This document shows positions 35,823-45,127 of a stretch of 64,000 bases of DNA, one piece after another. The number at the start of each line of letters is the position of its first letter. Within the stretch, counting starts at the first letter, position 1. The stretch spans positions 310,001 to 374,000 of the forward strand of contig NZ_JASSUA010000001.1 of the NCBI RefSeq assembly GCF_030227115.1, in the 5' to 3' direction. Origin of the DNA: Marinobacter sp. SS13-12 (lineage in GTDB: Bacteria > Pseudomonadota > Gammaproteobacteria > Pseudomonadales > Oleiphilaceae). The position numbers were made by a program, and so were the translations under genes. The notes below the pieces were generated by a model, which saw nothing but the letters and a program-made list of their open reading frames with translations, made no database searches and was not told the DNA's origin.

Positions 35823-38069
35823 ATGGCTAAACGCTACGCCTCGCTGTTCTTCAACCAGGAGCCGGATGACAGATCCGATCCGGTAACCAAGCAGAAAAAA
35901 GCGCCCTACCGGCTGCTGCTGGTGGATGACGAACCCAACATCCTGGCGTCCCTGCGGCGGGTGTTCCAGCGCGAGAACTACGAGCTGCTGTTTGCCAGCA
36001 ATGGCAATGAAGCCCTGCGTATCATGGAAAAGCAGCCGGTCGAGCTGATCATGACCGACTTCATGATGCCCGGCATGAACGGCAGCGAATTACTGAAGGA
36101 CGTTCGCGAACGCTGGCCGAACACCATCCGCATCATGCTGACCGGACACGCCAATACCGATGCCGTGATGGGCTCGATCAAGGAAGGGGCAGTTTACCGG
36201 TTCATTCTCAAACCCTGGAATGATGATGACATTCGCCTGACCATCGCCCTGGCCCTGGAGCAGTACGAACTCATCCAGCGCACACGGGCCCTGGAGCAAC
36301 AGACCAAAAAGCAGCACAAGGACCTGGAAACCATCAGCAAGCTGACGGCCACCAACCGCAGCCAGCTTGCCATCCTGCTGCACAAGAAAGGCTGGCTCAA
36401 CCCCCAGCAGATCCAGCAGCTGCACCGGGAAATGCAGAGCCACAAAACCCCCGTGGTCCGCCAGTTGCTCAAGCATGAGTGGGTCGACTTCCGCAAAGTC
36501 TTCGAGATGCTGCGGGACGACATGCTGTTCGAGGAAATCGATCTCCGCGAATTCCAGCCGGACCCGGCGCTGATGTCCCTGGTACCTCAGAAGATCTGCA
36601 CCCGCCAGCTGGTGCTGCCACTAAGAGTCCAGGGCCAGCGGTTACGCCTGGCCATGGTCGACCCCATGGACGTGAATCTTATTGACGAACTGGGGTTCAT
36701 GACCGGCTACACCATTCACCCGCTGCTGTGCGAAACCAGCCAGATGCAGGCAAAGCTGACAGAAATTTTCGGGGAAACCAGCGATCTGGACGACATCGCC
36801 ACCAAGGTGGGTACCGATGACCCTTACGAGGGTATTGAAATCGTCCTGGACGAAGACAGTGACAACGAGTCCCTGGAGCAGCTGCTGGGAAGCTCCGAAG
36901 AGCCTCCGGCGATTCGTCTGGTCAATGCCATCATTCTGGAAGCCCTGCGCCTGGGCGCCAGCGACATTCACGTTCACCCCCGCACCAAGTCGCTGGTGGT
37001 GCGTTATCGCATTGACGGAGTGTTGCAGGACAAGATCCACATCCCCACCAACCTGCTGATGTCGGTAGTGTCCCGTATCAAGGTGATGGCGGAGCTGGAC
37101 ATTACCGAAAGGCGAAAGCCCCAGGACGGGCGCATCACCGTCAAGACGCCGATGAAAATCGTTGACCTGCGGATTTCCACCCTGCCCACCATTAATGGCG
37201 AGAAAGTCGTCATGCGGGTACTGGAGCGGCAGTCGTCCGCCCAGTCCCTGGAGGACATGGGGCTGTCAGAGCACAACCTCAGGCGCCTGCTCCATGTGGT
37301 CGCCAAGCCCCAGGGCATTATCCTGGCCACCGGCCCCACCGGCAGCGGCAAAACCACCACCCTGTATGCCCTGTTGCAGCACAATGCCTCACCGGAGCGC
37401 AATTACGTCACCATCGAGGACCCGGTGGAGTTCCATGTCGACATGGCGGGCCAGGTACCGGTAAAGGATCGTATCGGCCTGAGCTTTGCCAGCGTACTGC
37501 GTGCGATTCTGCGACAGGATCCGGACGTAATCCTGCTGGGCGAAATCCGAGACGAGGAAACCGCCGACGTCGCCTTCCATGCTGCCATGACCGGCCACCT
37601 GGTCTACTCCACGCTGCACACCAGTTCCGCTGCCGCCACTGTGGCTCGCCTGCTGGACCTCAACCTGAAGCCATTCGTGCTCGCCTCTACCCTGGAGGCC
37701 ATCATCGCCCAGCGTCTGGTGCGGCGAATCTGCCCCCATTGCTGCGAGCAGACGGAGGCCCCTACGGAAATACTGGAACAGCTGGGGCCCGAATTCATGT
37801 CGCCGGAACTGATCTTTTACCGGGGCAAGGGTTGTGACAAGTGCCATAAAGGCTACAAGGGTCGGGTGGCCATCCACGAAGTGCTCACCATGAATCATCA
37901 GTTGCGGATTGCCATCACCGAGGGCGCCAGCGCCATGCAGATTGAATCCATTGCCCGGGAGCAGGGTATGCGGGTTCTTCTGGACGATGCCCTGGAAAAA
38001 CTCCGCGGCGGCGTGACTACGGCGGACGAGATCCTGAGGTTGCTGGGGCCGCAGGTACTGAACGAATGA
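35823..38069 (+). CDS. Receiver-MshEN-like-PilB/GspE-type secretion ATPase
   Basis: 748 aa from ATG 35823, preceded by AAGGA at six bases; the in-frame TTG at 35817 is less likely. Domains: receiver (about 22-145) with LLVDDEPNI, D79 in MTDFMMPG and LKPWNDDD; coiled coil; MshEN-like domain (about 185-320, LHKKGWLNPQQIQQL) whose c-di-GMP-binding consensus is only partly kept; then a full GspE/PilB ATPase with Walker A GPTGSGKTTT (about 504-513), Asp box TIEDPVE, Walker B ILLGEIRDEE, His box HLVYSTLHTSSA and the tetracysteine CPHC/CDKC zinc site. It is probably a functional hexameric motor under phosphorelay control. No cognate pilin or secretin genes adjoin it. Confidence 0.92.
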   Translation: MAKRYASLFFNQEPDDRSDPVTKQKKAPYRLLLVDDEPNILASLRRVFQRENYELLFASNGNEALRIMEKQPVELIMTDFMMPGMNGSELLKDVRERWPNTIRIMLTGHANTDAVMGSIKEGAVYRFILKPWNDDDIRLTIALALEQYELIQRTRALEQQTKKQHKDLETISKLTATNRSQLAILLHKKGWLNPQQIQQLHREMQSHKTPVVRQLLKHEWVDFRKVFEMLRDDMLFEEIDLREFQPDPALMSLVPQKICTRQLVLPLRVQGQRLRLAMVDPMDVNLIDELGFMTGYTIHPLLCETSQMQAKLTEIFGETSDLDDIATKVGTDDPYEGIEIVLDEDSDNESLEQLLGSSEEPPAIRLVNAIILEALRLGASDIHVHPRTKSLVVRYRIDGVLQDKIHIPTNLLMSVVSRIKVMAELDITERRKPQDGRITVKTPMKIVDLRISTLPTINGEKVVMRVLERQSSAQSLEDMGLSEHNLRRLLHVVAKPQGIILATGPTGSGKTTTLYALLQHNASPERNYVTIEDPVEFHVDMAGQVPVKDRIGLSFASVLRAILRQDPDVILLGEIRDEETADVAFHAAMTGHLVYSTLHTSSAAATVARLLDLNLKPFVLASTLEAIIAQRLVRRICPHCCEQTEAPTEILEQLGPEFMSPELIFYRGKGCDKCHKGYKGRVAIHEVLTMNHQLRIAITEGASAMQIESIAREQGMRVLLDDALEKLRGGVTTADEILRLLGPQVLNE

Positions 38070-41000
38070 AAGAGGAGCGCAACCCCGTGGTTGGGCGATT
38101 CTGCCTGGTGCTGTCCCTGGCGATCGCACTTATAGCCATCGGGCTGGTGATTTTTGTCGATCATTTCTCCCTGGGTGGCAATGCCAATGGGCGGGTTTCG
38201 CTATCGCCCGGCGGCGGGCTGGTGTCCGTTTTGATCGGGGCCTCGCTGTTGGCGCTGGTGTTTCGCAGAATCCCGGCAGCTCTTGTACTGGCCTGCGTCA
38301 CCATTATCATCGCCCTGTTTCAGGTTGTGCTGCCCTGGACTCCAGCCGCGGATTCACTGGCAATGCTGGCCATCAGCAAGCCTCTTCTGGTGGTGGTACT
38401 TCTTACGGAGCTGTCCCTGCTTGCGGCGATTTACGGTCGCTGGAGGAAGCGTGTGGGGCTGCTGTGCGGCTTAATCGTCGTGACCCAGGGCCTGTTGTCC
38501 CTGCTTTCCTACTGGCACCCGCCCCTTCAGAATTTCAGTCTTGGCACTATTCCGGAATCCACCATCATTGTCAGCCCCCTGGCCATTCTGGTGGGCATGG
38601 TTCTGCCCCTTCTTCACACCATTAACAGGCGTAACCTGCCCGATTTTTCGGCCCGACTGGTACTGGTCGGCGTCTGCAGCATAGCGCTGACCACCATCAT
38701 ATGGCACGCCATGCGTGTACAGAACAGCGATAGCCTGCAAGACCGGGCGGAAATTCTGGCTGAGCAGTTGAAAGCCTCCAGCACGGCAACTTTCAATGAC
38801 GACCTGGCGCTGATTCGCAGGCTTGCAGAGCGACAGGAACTGCTGACAGGGGCACCCGCGCAACGGGAATGGACACAGGAAGTACAGAGTTACCTGAATG
38901 ACTTCCGTGAAATACAGCTTATCGGCATGCTGACCCCGGACGGGCAACCCGTGGGTATTCATTCCCGCACCGAGCAGCACCGGCACTGGCTGAACAGTTT
39001 CCTGGCAACACCGGGCAACCAGACGTGGCTGGATCACGTGACCAATACCAGTCGGCCGCATCTCAGCCCGCCCAAGCCGGATGAAGCCGGCCGCATGCAT
39101 GCCATGGTCGCCTATCCCGCAAGAGCAATTGTCGGACAGCCCTGGGTCATTTTTGCGGTGATTGATCTGGAAGACGCCTACGGCAGCCTGTTAAAGCACT
39201 ACGATGGCGATCTGAGCCTCAGGGTTTATTACCGGAACATTCTGATTTTCGATCGTTCCCCGGAGACCGCAACGGGAACCCGCATCCCACTGGCAACCCG
39301 AGACACCCACCCTCACCACGACAGCGCGTGGCGGATTGAAGTGTACACCCGGGAAGGCGGGCTTGCCGCCACTGTGCTGTATCTTCCTCCAGTGGTACTG
39401 TTTACCGGCCTGATACTCAGCTTCCTGATGATGCTCAGCCATCTGTTCTGGCAGGAGTCCGAACGGCGCACCCACAGCCTGCGAAAACTCAACAGCACCG
39501 TGAACGCCCATCTGGCCCGCGAACTGTCACTCAGACAGACCAATGAACGCATCATGGAGTTTTCCCGCGACATTCTGTGTTCCGTCGACTCAAAGGGTCT
39601 GTTCACGTCCATCAATCCCGCCGCGGAAGATATCCTCGGCTACCGACCGGACCAGCTAATCGGAGAACCCTACCACGTTCTCATCCCGCCCGTAGACCGA
39701 GAAGCCACAGCCGAAGAGATGCGCAAATTGATGGCGGGCGAACGCCAGATCAGCGATGGTTTTCGCAACCACCTGCGTCACCGGGACGGCCACATTGTGA
39801 CCGTTTCATGGACAGCCGAATGGTCAGAGGCAGACCGGGCGCTGTTCTGTGTGGGCCGGGACATGACCGACCAGCTGGTTGCGGAAACACTGATGCGGGA
39901 GAGAGACCAGTTCTTCTCCCTCTCACCGGACATGTTCTGCATCGTTGATCTGAACAGCCACTTTTTCGAACTCAACAATGCCTTTGTGGACGTGCTCGGA
40001 TACGAGCGGGAAGAACTGCTGGGTGCTTCCTACATGCAACTGATTCAAAAGGATGATCAGGCCAGGGTTGAGGAAGCGGTGGCTGCACTGGTAGCCGGAG
40101 AAACCATCAGGGATCTTCATGTCCGTATAATGAACAAAAACGGTTCAGAGCACTGGCTTGAACTCAGCGCCACCCTCAGCTCAGATGATCTGATTTATGT
40201 GGCCGCCCGTGATACCACAGAAATTCGCCACACGCAGGAAAAACTGCGGGAAAGTGAAACGCTGTTGAAAATTGCTGAGAAAGCCGCCCGCATAGGCGGC
40301 TGGGTGGTCGAGGCAAGCACCGGCGAGACCCGCTGGACCCGTGCCATGTTCGATATTTTCGAGATGCCGATTGGCGCAGTGCCAGCCCTTGAAGAGGGAC
40401 TCGGGTTCTATACACCGGACGGCAGGGAAACAATAACCCACGCCATGAACATGTGCATGCACACGGGAATCCCCTTCGATGAAGAAGTTCAGATCCGCAC
40501 CCGGCTGGGCCGCTTACGATGGGTCCGGGCTATCGGACAGGCGGTGAAGGATGGAAATGGCCGGATTGTGCAAATACAGGGCGGCCTTCAGGACATCACT
40601 GCTTCCCACCAGGCCATGGAGCAGATCCGGCGGTTTGCCGAGCGTCAGGCCATCATCTTCGAGAGCATTACCGACGCCTTTTTTACCCTTGATCGTGAAT
40701 GGCGGTTCACCTACGTCAACCAGCGTTCGGAGGAGTTGCTCAGGGAGAGCCGTGGGGCACTTCTGGGCAACACCCTCTGGGAGATGTTCCCCGCGGCGCA
40801 GGCCAGCGAGTTTGAAAGGCACTACCGACACGCCATGGTGACCGGCGAGTCGGTATCCTTCGAGGCCTATTACGCCCCCCTGGATAACTGGCTGGAGGTC
40901 AGTGCCTACCCATCGGATGAAGGCCTGGCCGTCTACTATCGCAGCATAAATGATCGTAAACAGGCGCAAAAGAAGCTGGAAGAGACCATGGCTGAACTGG

Positions 41001-41704
41001 AGCGCAGCAACCGTGAGCTTCAGGATTTCGCCTTCGTAGCCTCCCACGACCTCCAGGAGCCCCTACGCAAGATTCAGGCCTTCTCGGACCGGCTTCTGTC
41101 GCGGCCAGACCGATTTAACGATCAGGAACAGGATTATCTGCAACGGATGCAATCGGCCGCCAGGCGCATGCAGTCACTGATCCAGGACCTGCTAACCTAT
41201 TCCAGAGTGACAACCCGGGCACAGCCATTAACCGTCTGCGATAGCAATCGCATTCTCGGCGAGGTACTGCAGGATATGGAAACGTCCGTCTCCAGGGAAA
41301 ATGCCGTGATCGACATCAGTCCGCTTCCACCGATTACCGGGGACGCCACTCAGCTTCGACAGGTTTTTCAGAACCTGCTGAGCAATGCGGTCAAGTTCCA
41401 CAAGCCTGGCCAAAGCCCCCAGGTATGGGTCTACCCTGAAGACCATACGGATGAGCACTGGACTCTGGTCGTCAGGGACAACGGGGTAGGGTTTGATAAT
41501 CGATACGTTGAAAAACTGTTCCAGCCGTTTCAGCGCTTGCATAAACAGGCCTTCCAGGGTTCCGGCATCGGTCTGGCAATTGTGAAAAAGATACTGGACC
41601 GCCACAGCGCAACGGTATCCGTTGAAAGCAAAGTCGATCATGGAACGACTTTCCGAATCCACTTTCCAACCAGCAATCAGACGAAAGGAAGCAGCAATGA
41701 CTGA
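38066..41704 (+). CDS. Large membrane multi-PAS histidine kinase
   Basis: 1212 aa; ATGA overlap with the ATPase gene. The N-terminus has about seven hydrophobic helices (residues 12-215). An extracytoplasmic domain follows (about 216-450), then a last helix (about 452-475). Four PAS domains lie at about 505-620, 625-740, 745-870 and 870-980, the last with FTYVNQRSEELL. A phytochrome-kinase-like HisKA has DFAFVASHDLQEPLRK (H994), followed by NLLSNAVKFHKPG, VRDNGVGFD and GSGIGLAIVKK. It signals from membrane or periplasm. Kinases with this H-box type usually partner with Rcp1-like receivers, and exactly such a gene overlaps its 3' end. Confidence 0.9.
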   Translation: MKEERNPVVGRFCLVLSLAIALIAIGLVIFVDHFSLGGNANGRVSLSPGGGLVSVLIGASLLALVFRRIPAALVLACVTIIIALFQVVLPWTPAADSLAMLAISKPLLVVVLLTELSLLAAIYGRWRKRVGLLCGLIVVTQGLLSLLSYWHPPLQNFSLGTIPESTIIVSPLAILVGMVLPLLHTINRRNLPDFSARLVLVGVCSIALTTIIWHAMRVQNSDSLQDRAEILAEQLKASSTATFNDDLALIRRLAERQELLTGAPAQREWTQEVQSYLNDFREIQLIGMLTPDGQPVGIHSRTEQHRHWLNSFLATPGNQTWLDHVTNTSRPHLSPPKPDEAGRMHAMVAYPARAIVGQPWVIFAVIDLEDAYGSLLKHYDGDLSLRVYYRNILIFDRSPETATGTRIPLATRDTHPHHDSAWRIEVYTREGGLAATVLYLPPVVLFTGLILSFLMMLSHLFWQESERRTHSLRKLNSTVNAHLARELSLRQTNERIMEFSRDILCSVDSKGLFTSINPAAEDILGYRPDQLIGEPYHVLIPPVDREATAEEMRKLMAGERQISDGFRNHLRHRDGHIVTVSWTAEWSEADRALFCVGRDMTDQLVAETLMRERDQFFSLSPDMFCIVDLNSHFFELNNAFVDVLGYEREELLGASYMQLIQKDDQARVEEAVAALVAGETIRDLHVRIMNKNGSEHWLELSATLSSDDLIYVAARDTTEIRHTQEKLRESETLLKIAEKAARIGGWVVEASTGETRWTRAMFDIFEMPIGAVPALEEGLGFYTPDGRETITHAMNMCMHTGIPFDEEVQIRTRLGRLRWVRAIGQAVKDGNGRIVQIQGGLQDITASHQAMEQIRRFAERQAIIFESITDAFFTLDREWRFTYVNQRSEELLRESRGALLGNTLWEMFPAAQASEFERHYRHAMVTGESVSFEAYYAPLDNWLEVSAYPSDEGLAVYYRSINDRKQAQKKLEETMAELERSNRELQDFAFVASHDLQEPLRKIQAFSDRLLSRPDRFNDQEQDYLQRMQSAARRMQSLIQDLLTYSRVTTRAQPLTVCDSNRILGEVLQDMETSVSRENAVIDISPLPPITGDATQLRQVFQNLLSNAVKFHKPGQSPQVWVYPEDHTDEHWTLVVRDNGVGFDNRYVEKLFQPFQRLHKQAFQGSGIGLAIVKKILDRHSATVSVESKVDHGTTFRIHFPTSNQTKGSSND

Positions 41705-42173
41705 TCCCGGAACAATACCGATGATTCTGATTGCCGAGGATGATCCTGACGACCGGCTGATGATGAAAGAGGCGTTCGCAGAGCGCTGTCACAACTGTCG
41801 GATTTGCTTCGCCCACGATGGCGTTCAACTGATGCGCTTCCTTAACGGAGAGGAGCAACTACCGGATGATCCTGATGCGTCCATTGTATGCCCGGACCTG
41901 ATACTGCTGGATCTCAACATGCCACTGAAAGACGGTCGGGAGGCGCTGCAGGAAATCAAGTCCGACCCCAGGCTGCGCACCATCCCGACGATTATCATGA
42001 CCACATCAGGCAATGAAGATGATGTTCGCTATTGTTACCAGACAGGTGCCAACTCCTACATTGTCAAACCATCAAGCTATTCAGGGCTGCTGGATGTTGT
42101 TTCCTCGCTGACGAGCTACTGGGCAACCACCGCAATCCTGCCAGGAAGACCGGAGCGTTATGACCGAGACTGA
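41697..42173 (+). CDS. Rcp1-type single-domain response regulator
   Basis: 158 aa from ATG 41697, eight bases inside the kinase gene; an upstream in-frame start (41622) would lie deep in that gene and is rejected. It is a receiver with LIAEDDPDDRLMM, phosphoacceptor D72 in ILLDLNMP, MTTSGNEDD switch and VKPSSYSG. The EDDPDD start, long loop before beta-3 and DP-rich linker are typical of Rcp1, the partner of bacteriophytochrome-class kinases. No output domain. It overlaps the next gene by 14 bases. It likely takes phosphate from the 1212-aa kinase and passes information to the c-di-GMP enzyme or another kinase. Confidence 0.9.
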   Translation: MTDPGTIPMILIAEDDPDDRLMMKEAFAERCHNCRICFAHDGVQLMRFLNGEEQLPDDPDASIVCPDLILLDLNMPLKDGREALQEIKSDPRLRTIPTIIMTTSGNEDDVRYCYQTGANSYIVKPSSYSGLLDVVSSLTSYWATTAILPGRPERYDRD

Positions 42174-45033
42174 GCCCCTGCTGCGCATCCTGCTGATTGA
42201 AGACGACGAAGACGATTACCTGATTACCCGCGACCTGCTGCAGGACAGTAGCCCGGTGAACACCCGGCTGGACTGGGTGGACTCCGCCAGCGACGGCATG
42301 GCTGCACTGGAGACAGGCGATTACGCCATAGCGCTGGTGGATCTCCGCCTGGGCCCGGATTCCGGGATTGATCTGATCCGGGAAGCCCGTGAGCGGAGCA
42401 TCACCACCCCCTTCATTCTGCTGACAGGCCAGGGAGATGAAGAGCTGGACGCGCGCGCCGTCGAGCTGGGAGCAGCGGATTACCTGGTCAAGGGAAGCCT
42501 TGATGGCTATACCCTGATCCGCAGTATCCGCTACGCCATCGACCGGGCCATGGCGACAGAAAACCTGGCGAACAGTGAGAGTCACTACCGGCTGCTGTTT
42601 GAGAGTAACCCTGCGCCCATGTGCCTGGTGGCCCCGGGGTCGCTGGTCCTGGTCTCCATGAACGAAGCTGCCAGGGCACTCTACGGATACAGCAACGATG
42701 AACTCGACCGTCTGACCCTGGATAAACTTCGCGCTCCTGTTCACGCACCGCCCAGGCTATCCTCCGAGGGCATTCTTTTGCGCGAAGGCGGGACACTGGA
42801 GAGACACCAGCGCCGCGACGGTGAGGAAATGATCGTGGAAATGGTCAGCACCAACATGACCATCAACCACCGCCCCCTGCAGGTGCTGATGATCACGGAT
42901 GTCACCTCACAGCTGGATAACAGCCGCCAGCTAAGGCTGTTCAAACGCAGTATCGAATCGAGCTCCAACGGCATCGTCATCGCCGATGCCCGGCAGGACG
43001 ACTCGCCCATCATCTATGTTAACAGGGCGTTTGAGAAGATCACCGGCTACAGCGCAGAGGAAGCGATCGGCCAGAATTGCCGTTTTCTGCAGGGTAATGA
43101 CTTTGACCTGAGTAACGAGCAGGGCCTGTCGGAAATAAGACGCGGACTGAAAAAGGGTACCGACATCTCGGCAGTGCTGAGAAACTACCGCAAGGATGGC
43201 TCGCCTTTCTGGAACGATCTGTACATCTCGCCCATGCGCGATGAGCAGGGTGAGATCACCCATTTTATCGGTGTTCAGAACGACATCTCGGAGCGTAAAT
43301 CAGCCGAACACGAGCTGGCGTTCAACATCAGCCACGATGTCCTCACCGGGCTGCCAAACCGCACCCTGCTGGAAGACCGGTTGAGCCAGGCATGCCAGTT
43401 ATCCCGGCGCTATGGACGGACCATCGCCCTGTTGTTTCTCGACCTGGATGGTTTCAAGCTGATCAACGACTCTCTCGGGCACCGCTTTGGCGACCAGCTG
43501 CTGATTGAAGTGGGCAGGCGCCTGAAGGCGCTGGTGCGCTCCGGCGACACCGTTGCCCGGATCAGCGGTGACGAGTTCATCATATTGCTGCCGGACCTGG
43601 CCCAGGCCGAGGACGCCGTGATTGTGGTGGAGACGGCCATTCATGAGATTGCCAACCCCTACCACCTGGATGGCAAAACCATTCACCTGACCGCCAGCGT
43701 CGGCATCTCCACCACCGACGGCAGTCTCGAAAAACCCATGGCGCTGCTGCAGCAGGCCGACCTGGCCATGTATCGTGCCAAGCAGCAGGGGCGCAACACT
43801 TACCAATGGTATTCCCAGGAATTCAACGAGGAAGCCAGCTACCGGGTTGCCCTGCGAAATGAACTGCAGGACGCCATCGACCAGGAGCAGCTTTCCGTCT
43901 ATTACCAGCCGCTGATTGATGCCCGCACCGGGCAGACCCGGAACGTCGAGGCTCTGGTTCGCTGGCAACACCCGACCCGGGGACTGATCTCCCCCGCCGA
44001 TTTCATCCCCCTGGCGGAAGAAACCGGGCAGATCATCGCCCTGGGCGAATGGGTTCTGCGGAAGGCCTGTCGCGACATGGTTCATCTGCACTCACGGGGC
44101 TTCCGACATTGCTCGATCTCGGTCAACGTATCGCCGATCCAGCTACGCAAAGAAGGCTTTATCCGCACGGTCACCAACGCCCTCAAGGCGTCCGGTCTTC
44201 CGCCGGAGAGCCTGGAGCTGGAGGTGGTGGAATCTGCCATACTTCTGGATACAGATCGTGTTATCGAGACCCTCCATGCCATTCGCGGGCTCGGGGTCCA
44301 CATTGCCATTGATGATTTCGGAACCGGATTTTCCAGTCTCAGTTATATCAAGCTGCTGCCCGCCAACAAGATCAAGATTGACCGGTCCTTTATCAAGGAT
44401 GTTATCGAGAACCGCAGTGATGCCGCCATCACTCAGGGTGTTATCTCCATGGCCCATCACCTGGGCCTGGAAGTGGTCGCCGAAGGGGTTGAAACCGAAG
44501 CACACGCCACCTACCTGCGGAAAAACCATTGCGACCTTCTTCAGGGTTTCGCTTTTGCCAGGCCCATGCCGTTTGATGATCTGCTGGCATTTCTGAATGA
44601 CCAGGGTGCGGGGAACACAATGGCAACCGGTAGCAGTGACCGTAGCGAGCAGGAGCGTACGCTGCTCCTGCTGGATGACGAAGAAAACATACTGCGTGCA
44701 CTGACCCGGTTACTGCGGCGTGATGGTTATCGCATACTGGCCACTACCAGTGTCAAAGAAGCATTCAGTTTGCTCGCCGCAAACCAGGTGCAGGTGATTG
44801 TGTCTGACCAGCGTATGCCGGAGATGTCCGGCACCGATTTTCTGAGTGAGGTCAAAACGATTCACCCGGAAACCGTCCGCATCGTGTTGTCAGGGTATAC
44901 CGACCTGAAGTCGGTCACCGACGCCATCAACGAAGGGGCCATCTACAAGTTCCTCACGAAACCCTGGGACGACAAGCAGATACGTGAACATATCCAGCAG
45001 GCGTTTCTCTATTACCGGGCTACGGTCAGTTGA
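42160..45033 (+). CDS. REC-PAS-LOV-GGDEF-EAL-REC photoreceptor-type c-di-GMP enzyme
   Basis: 957 aa. Receiver 1 (about 5-125, D61 in LVDLRLG); PAS (about 140-255); a LOV domain (about 265-380) with the flavin-cysteine motif GQNCRFLQG (C307), plus FWNDLYISPMRD and YFIGVQ-like HFIGVQNDIS, all hallmarks of blue-light FMN photoreceptors. GGDEF has SGDEF (469-473) with an RSGD inhibitory-site pattern. EAL appears intact: VEALVRW (E597), VNVSPIQL, ELEVVES, IDDFGTGFSS, KIDRSF, VAEGVET. The C-terminal receiver (about 830-955) has D883 and LTKPWDDKQ. It is probably both light- and phosphorylation-regulated. SGDEF may still be active; the EAL side is the safer assignment. Confidence 0.93.
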   Translation: MTETEPLLRILLIEDDEDDYLITRDLLQDSSPVNTRLDWVDSASDGMAALETGDYAIALVDLRLGPDSGIDLIREARERSITTPFILLTGQGDEELDARAVELGAADYLVKGSLDGYTLIRSIRYAIDRAMATENLANSESHYRLLFESNPAPMCLVAPGSLVLVSMNEAARALYGYSNDELDRLTLDKLRAPVHAPPRLSSEGILLREGGTLERHQRRDGEEMIVEMVSTNMTINHRPLQVLMITDVTSQLDNSRQLRLFKRSIESSSNGIVIADARQDDSPIIYVNRAFEKITGYSAEEAIGQNCRFLQGNDFDLSNEQGLSEIRRGLKKGTDISAVLRNYRKDGSPFWNDLYISPMRDEQGEITHFIGVQNDISERKSAEHELAFNISHDVLTGLPNRTLLEDRLSQACQLSRRYGRTIALLFLDLDGFKLINDSLGHRFGDQLLIEVGRRLKALVRSGDTVARISGDEFIILLPDLAQAEDAVIVVETAIHEIANPYHLDGKTIHLTASVGISTTDGSLEKPMALLQQADLAMYRAKQQGRNTYQWYSQEFNEEASYRVALRNELQDAIDQEQLSVYYQPLIDARTGQTRNVEALVRWQHPTRGLISPADFIPLAEETGQIIALGEWVLRKACRDMVHLHSRGFRHCSISVNVSPIQLRKEGFIRTVTNALKASGLPPESLELEVVESAILLDTDRVIETLHAIRGLGVHIAIDDFGTGFSSLSYIKLLPANKIKIDRSFIKDVIENRSDAAITQGVISMAHHLGLEVVAEGVETEAHATYLRKNHCDLLQGFAFARPMPFDDLLAFLNDQGAGNTMATGSSDRSEQERTLLLLDDEENILRALTRLLRRDGYRILATTSVKEAFSLLAANQVQVIVSDQRMPEMSGTDFLSEVKTIHPETVRIVLSGYTDLKSVTDAINEGAIYKFLTKPWDDKQIREHIQQAFLYYRATVS

Positions 45034-45127
45034 TTAACCGGAGCGGCTGACCGGTTCTTTCTGGAGTTGAACACGGGTTCAGAGTTAGACTTAAGCATCA
45101 TTAAAACAAGCATCAGGAAGCGACAGA

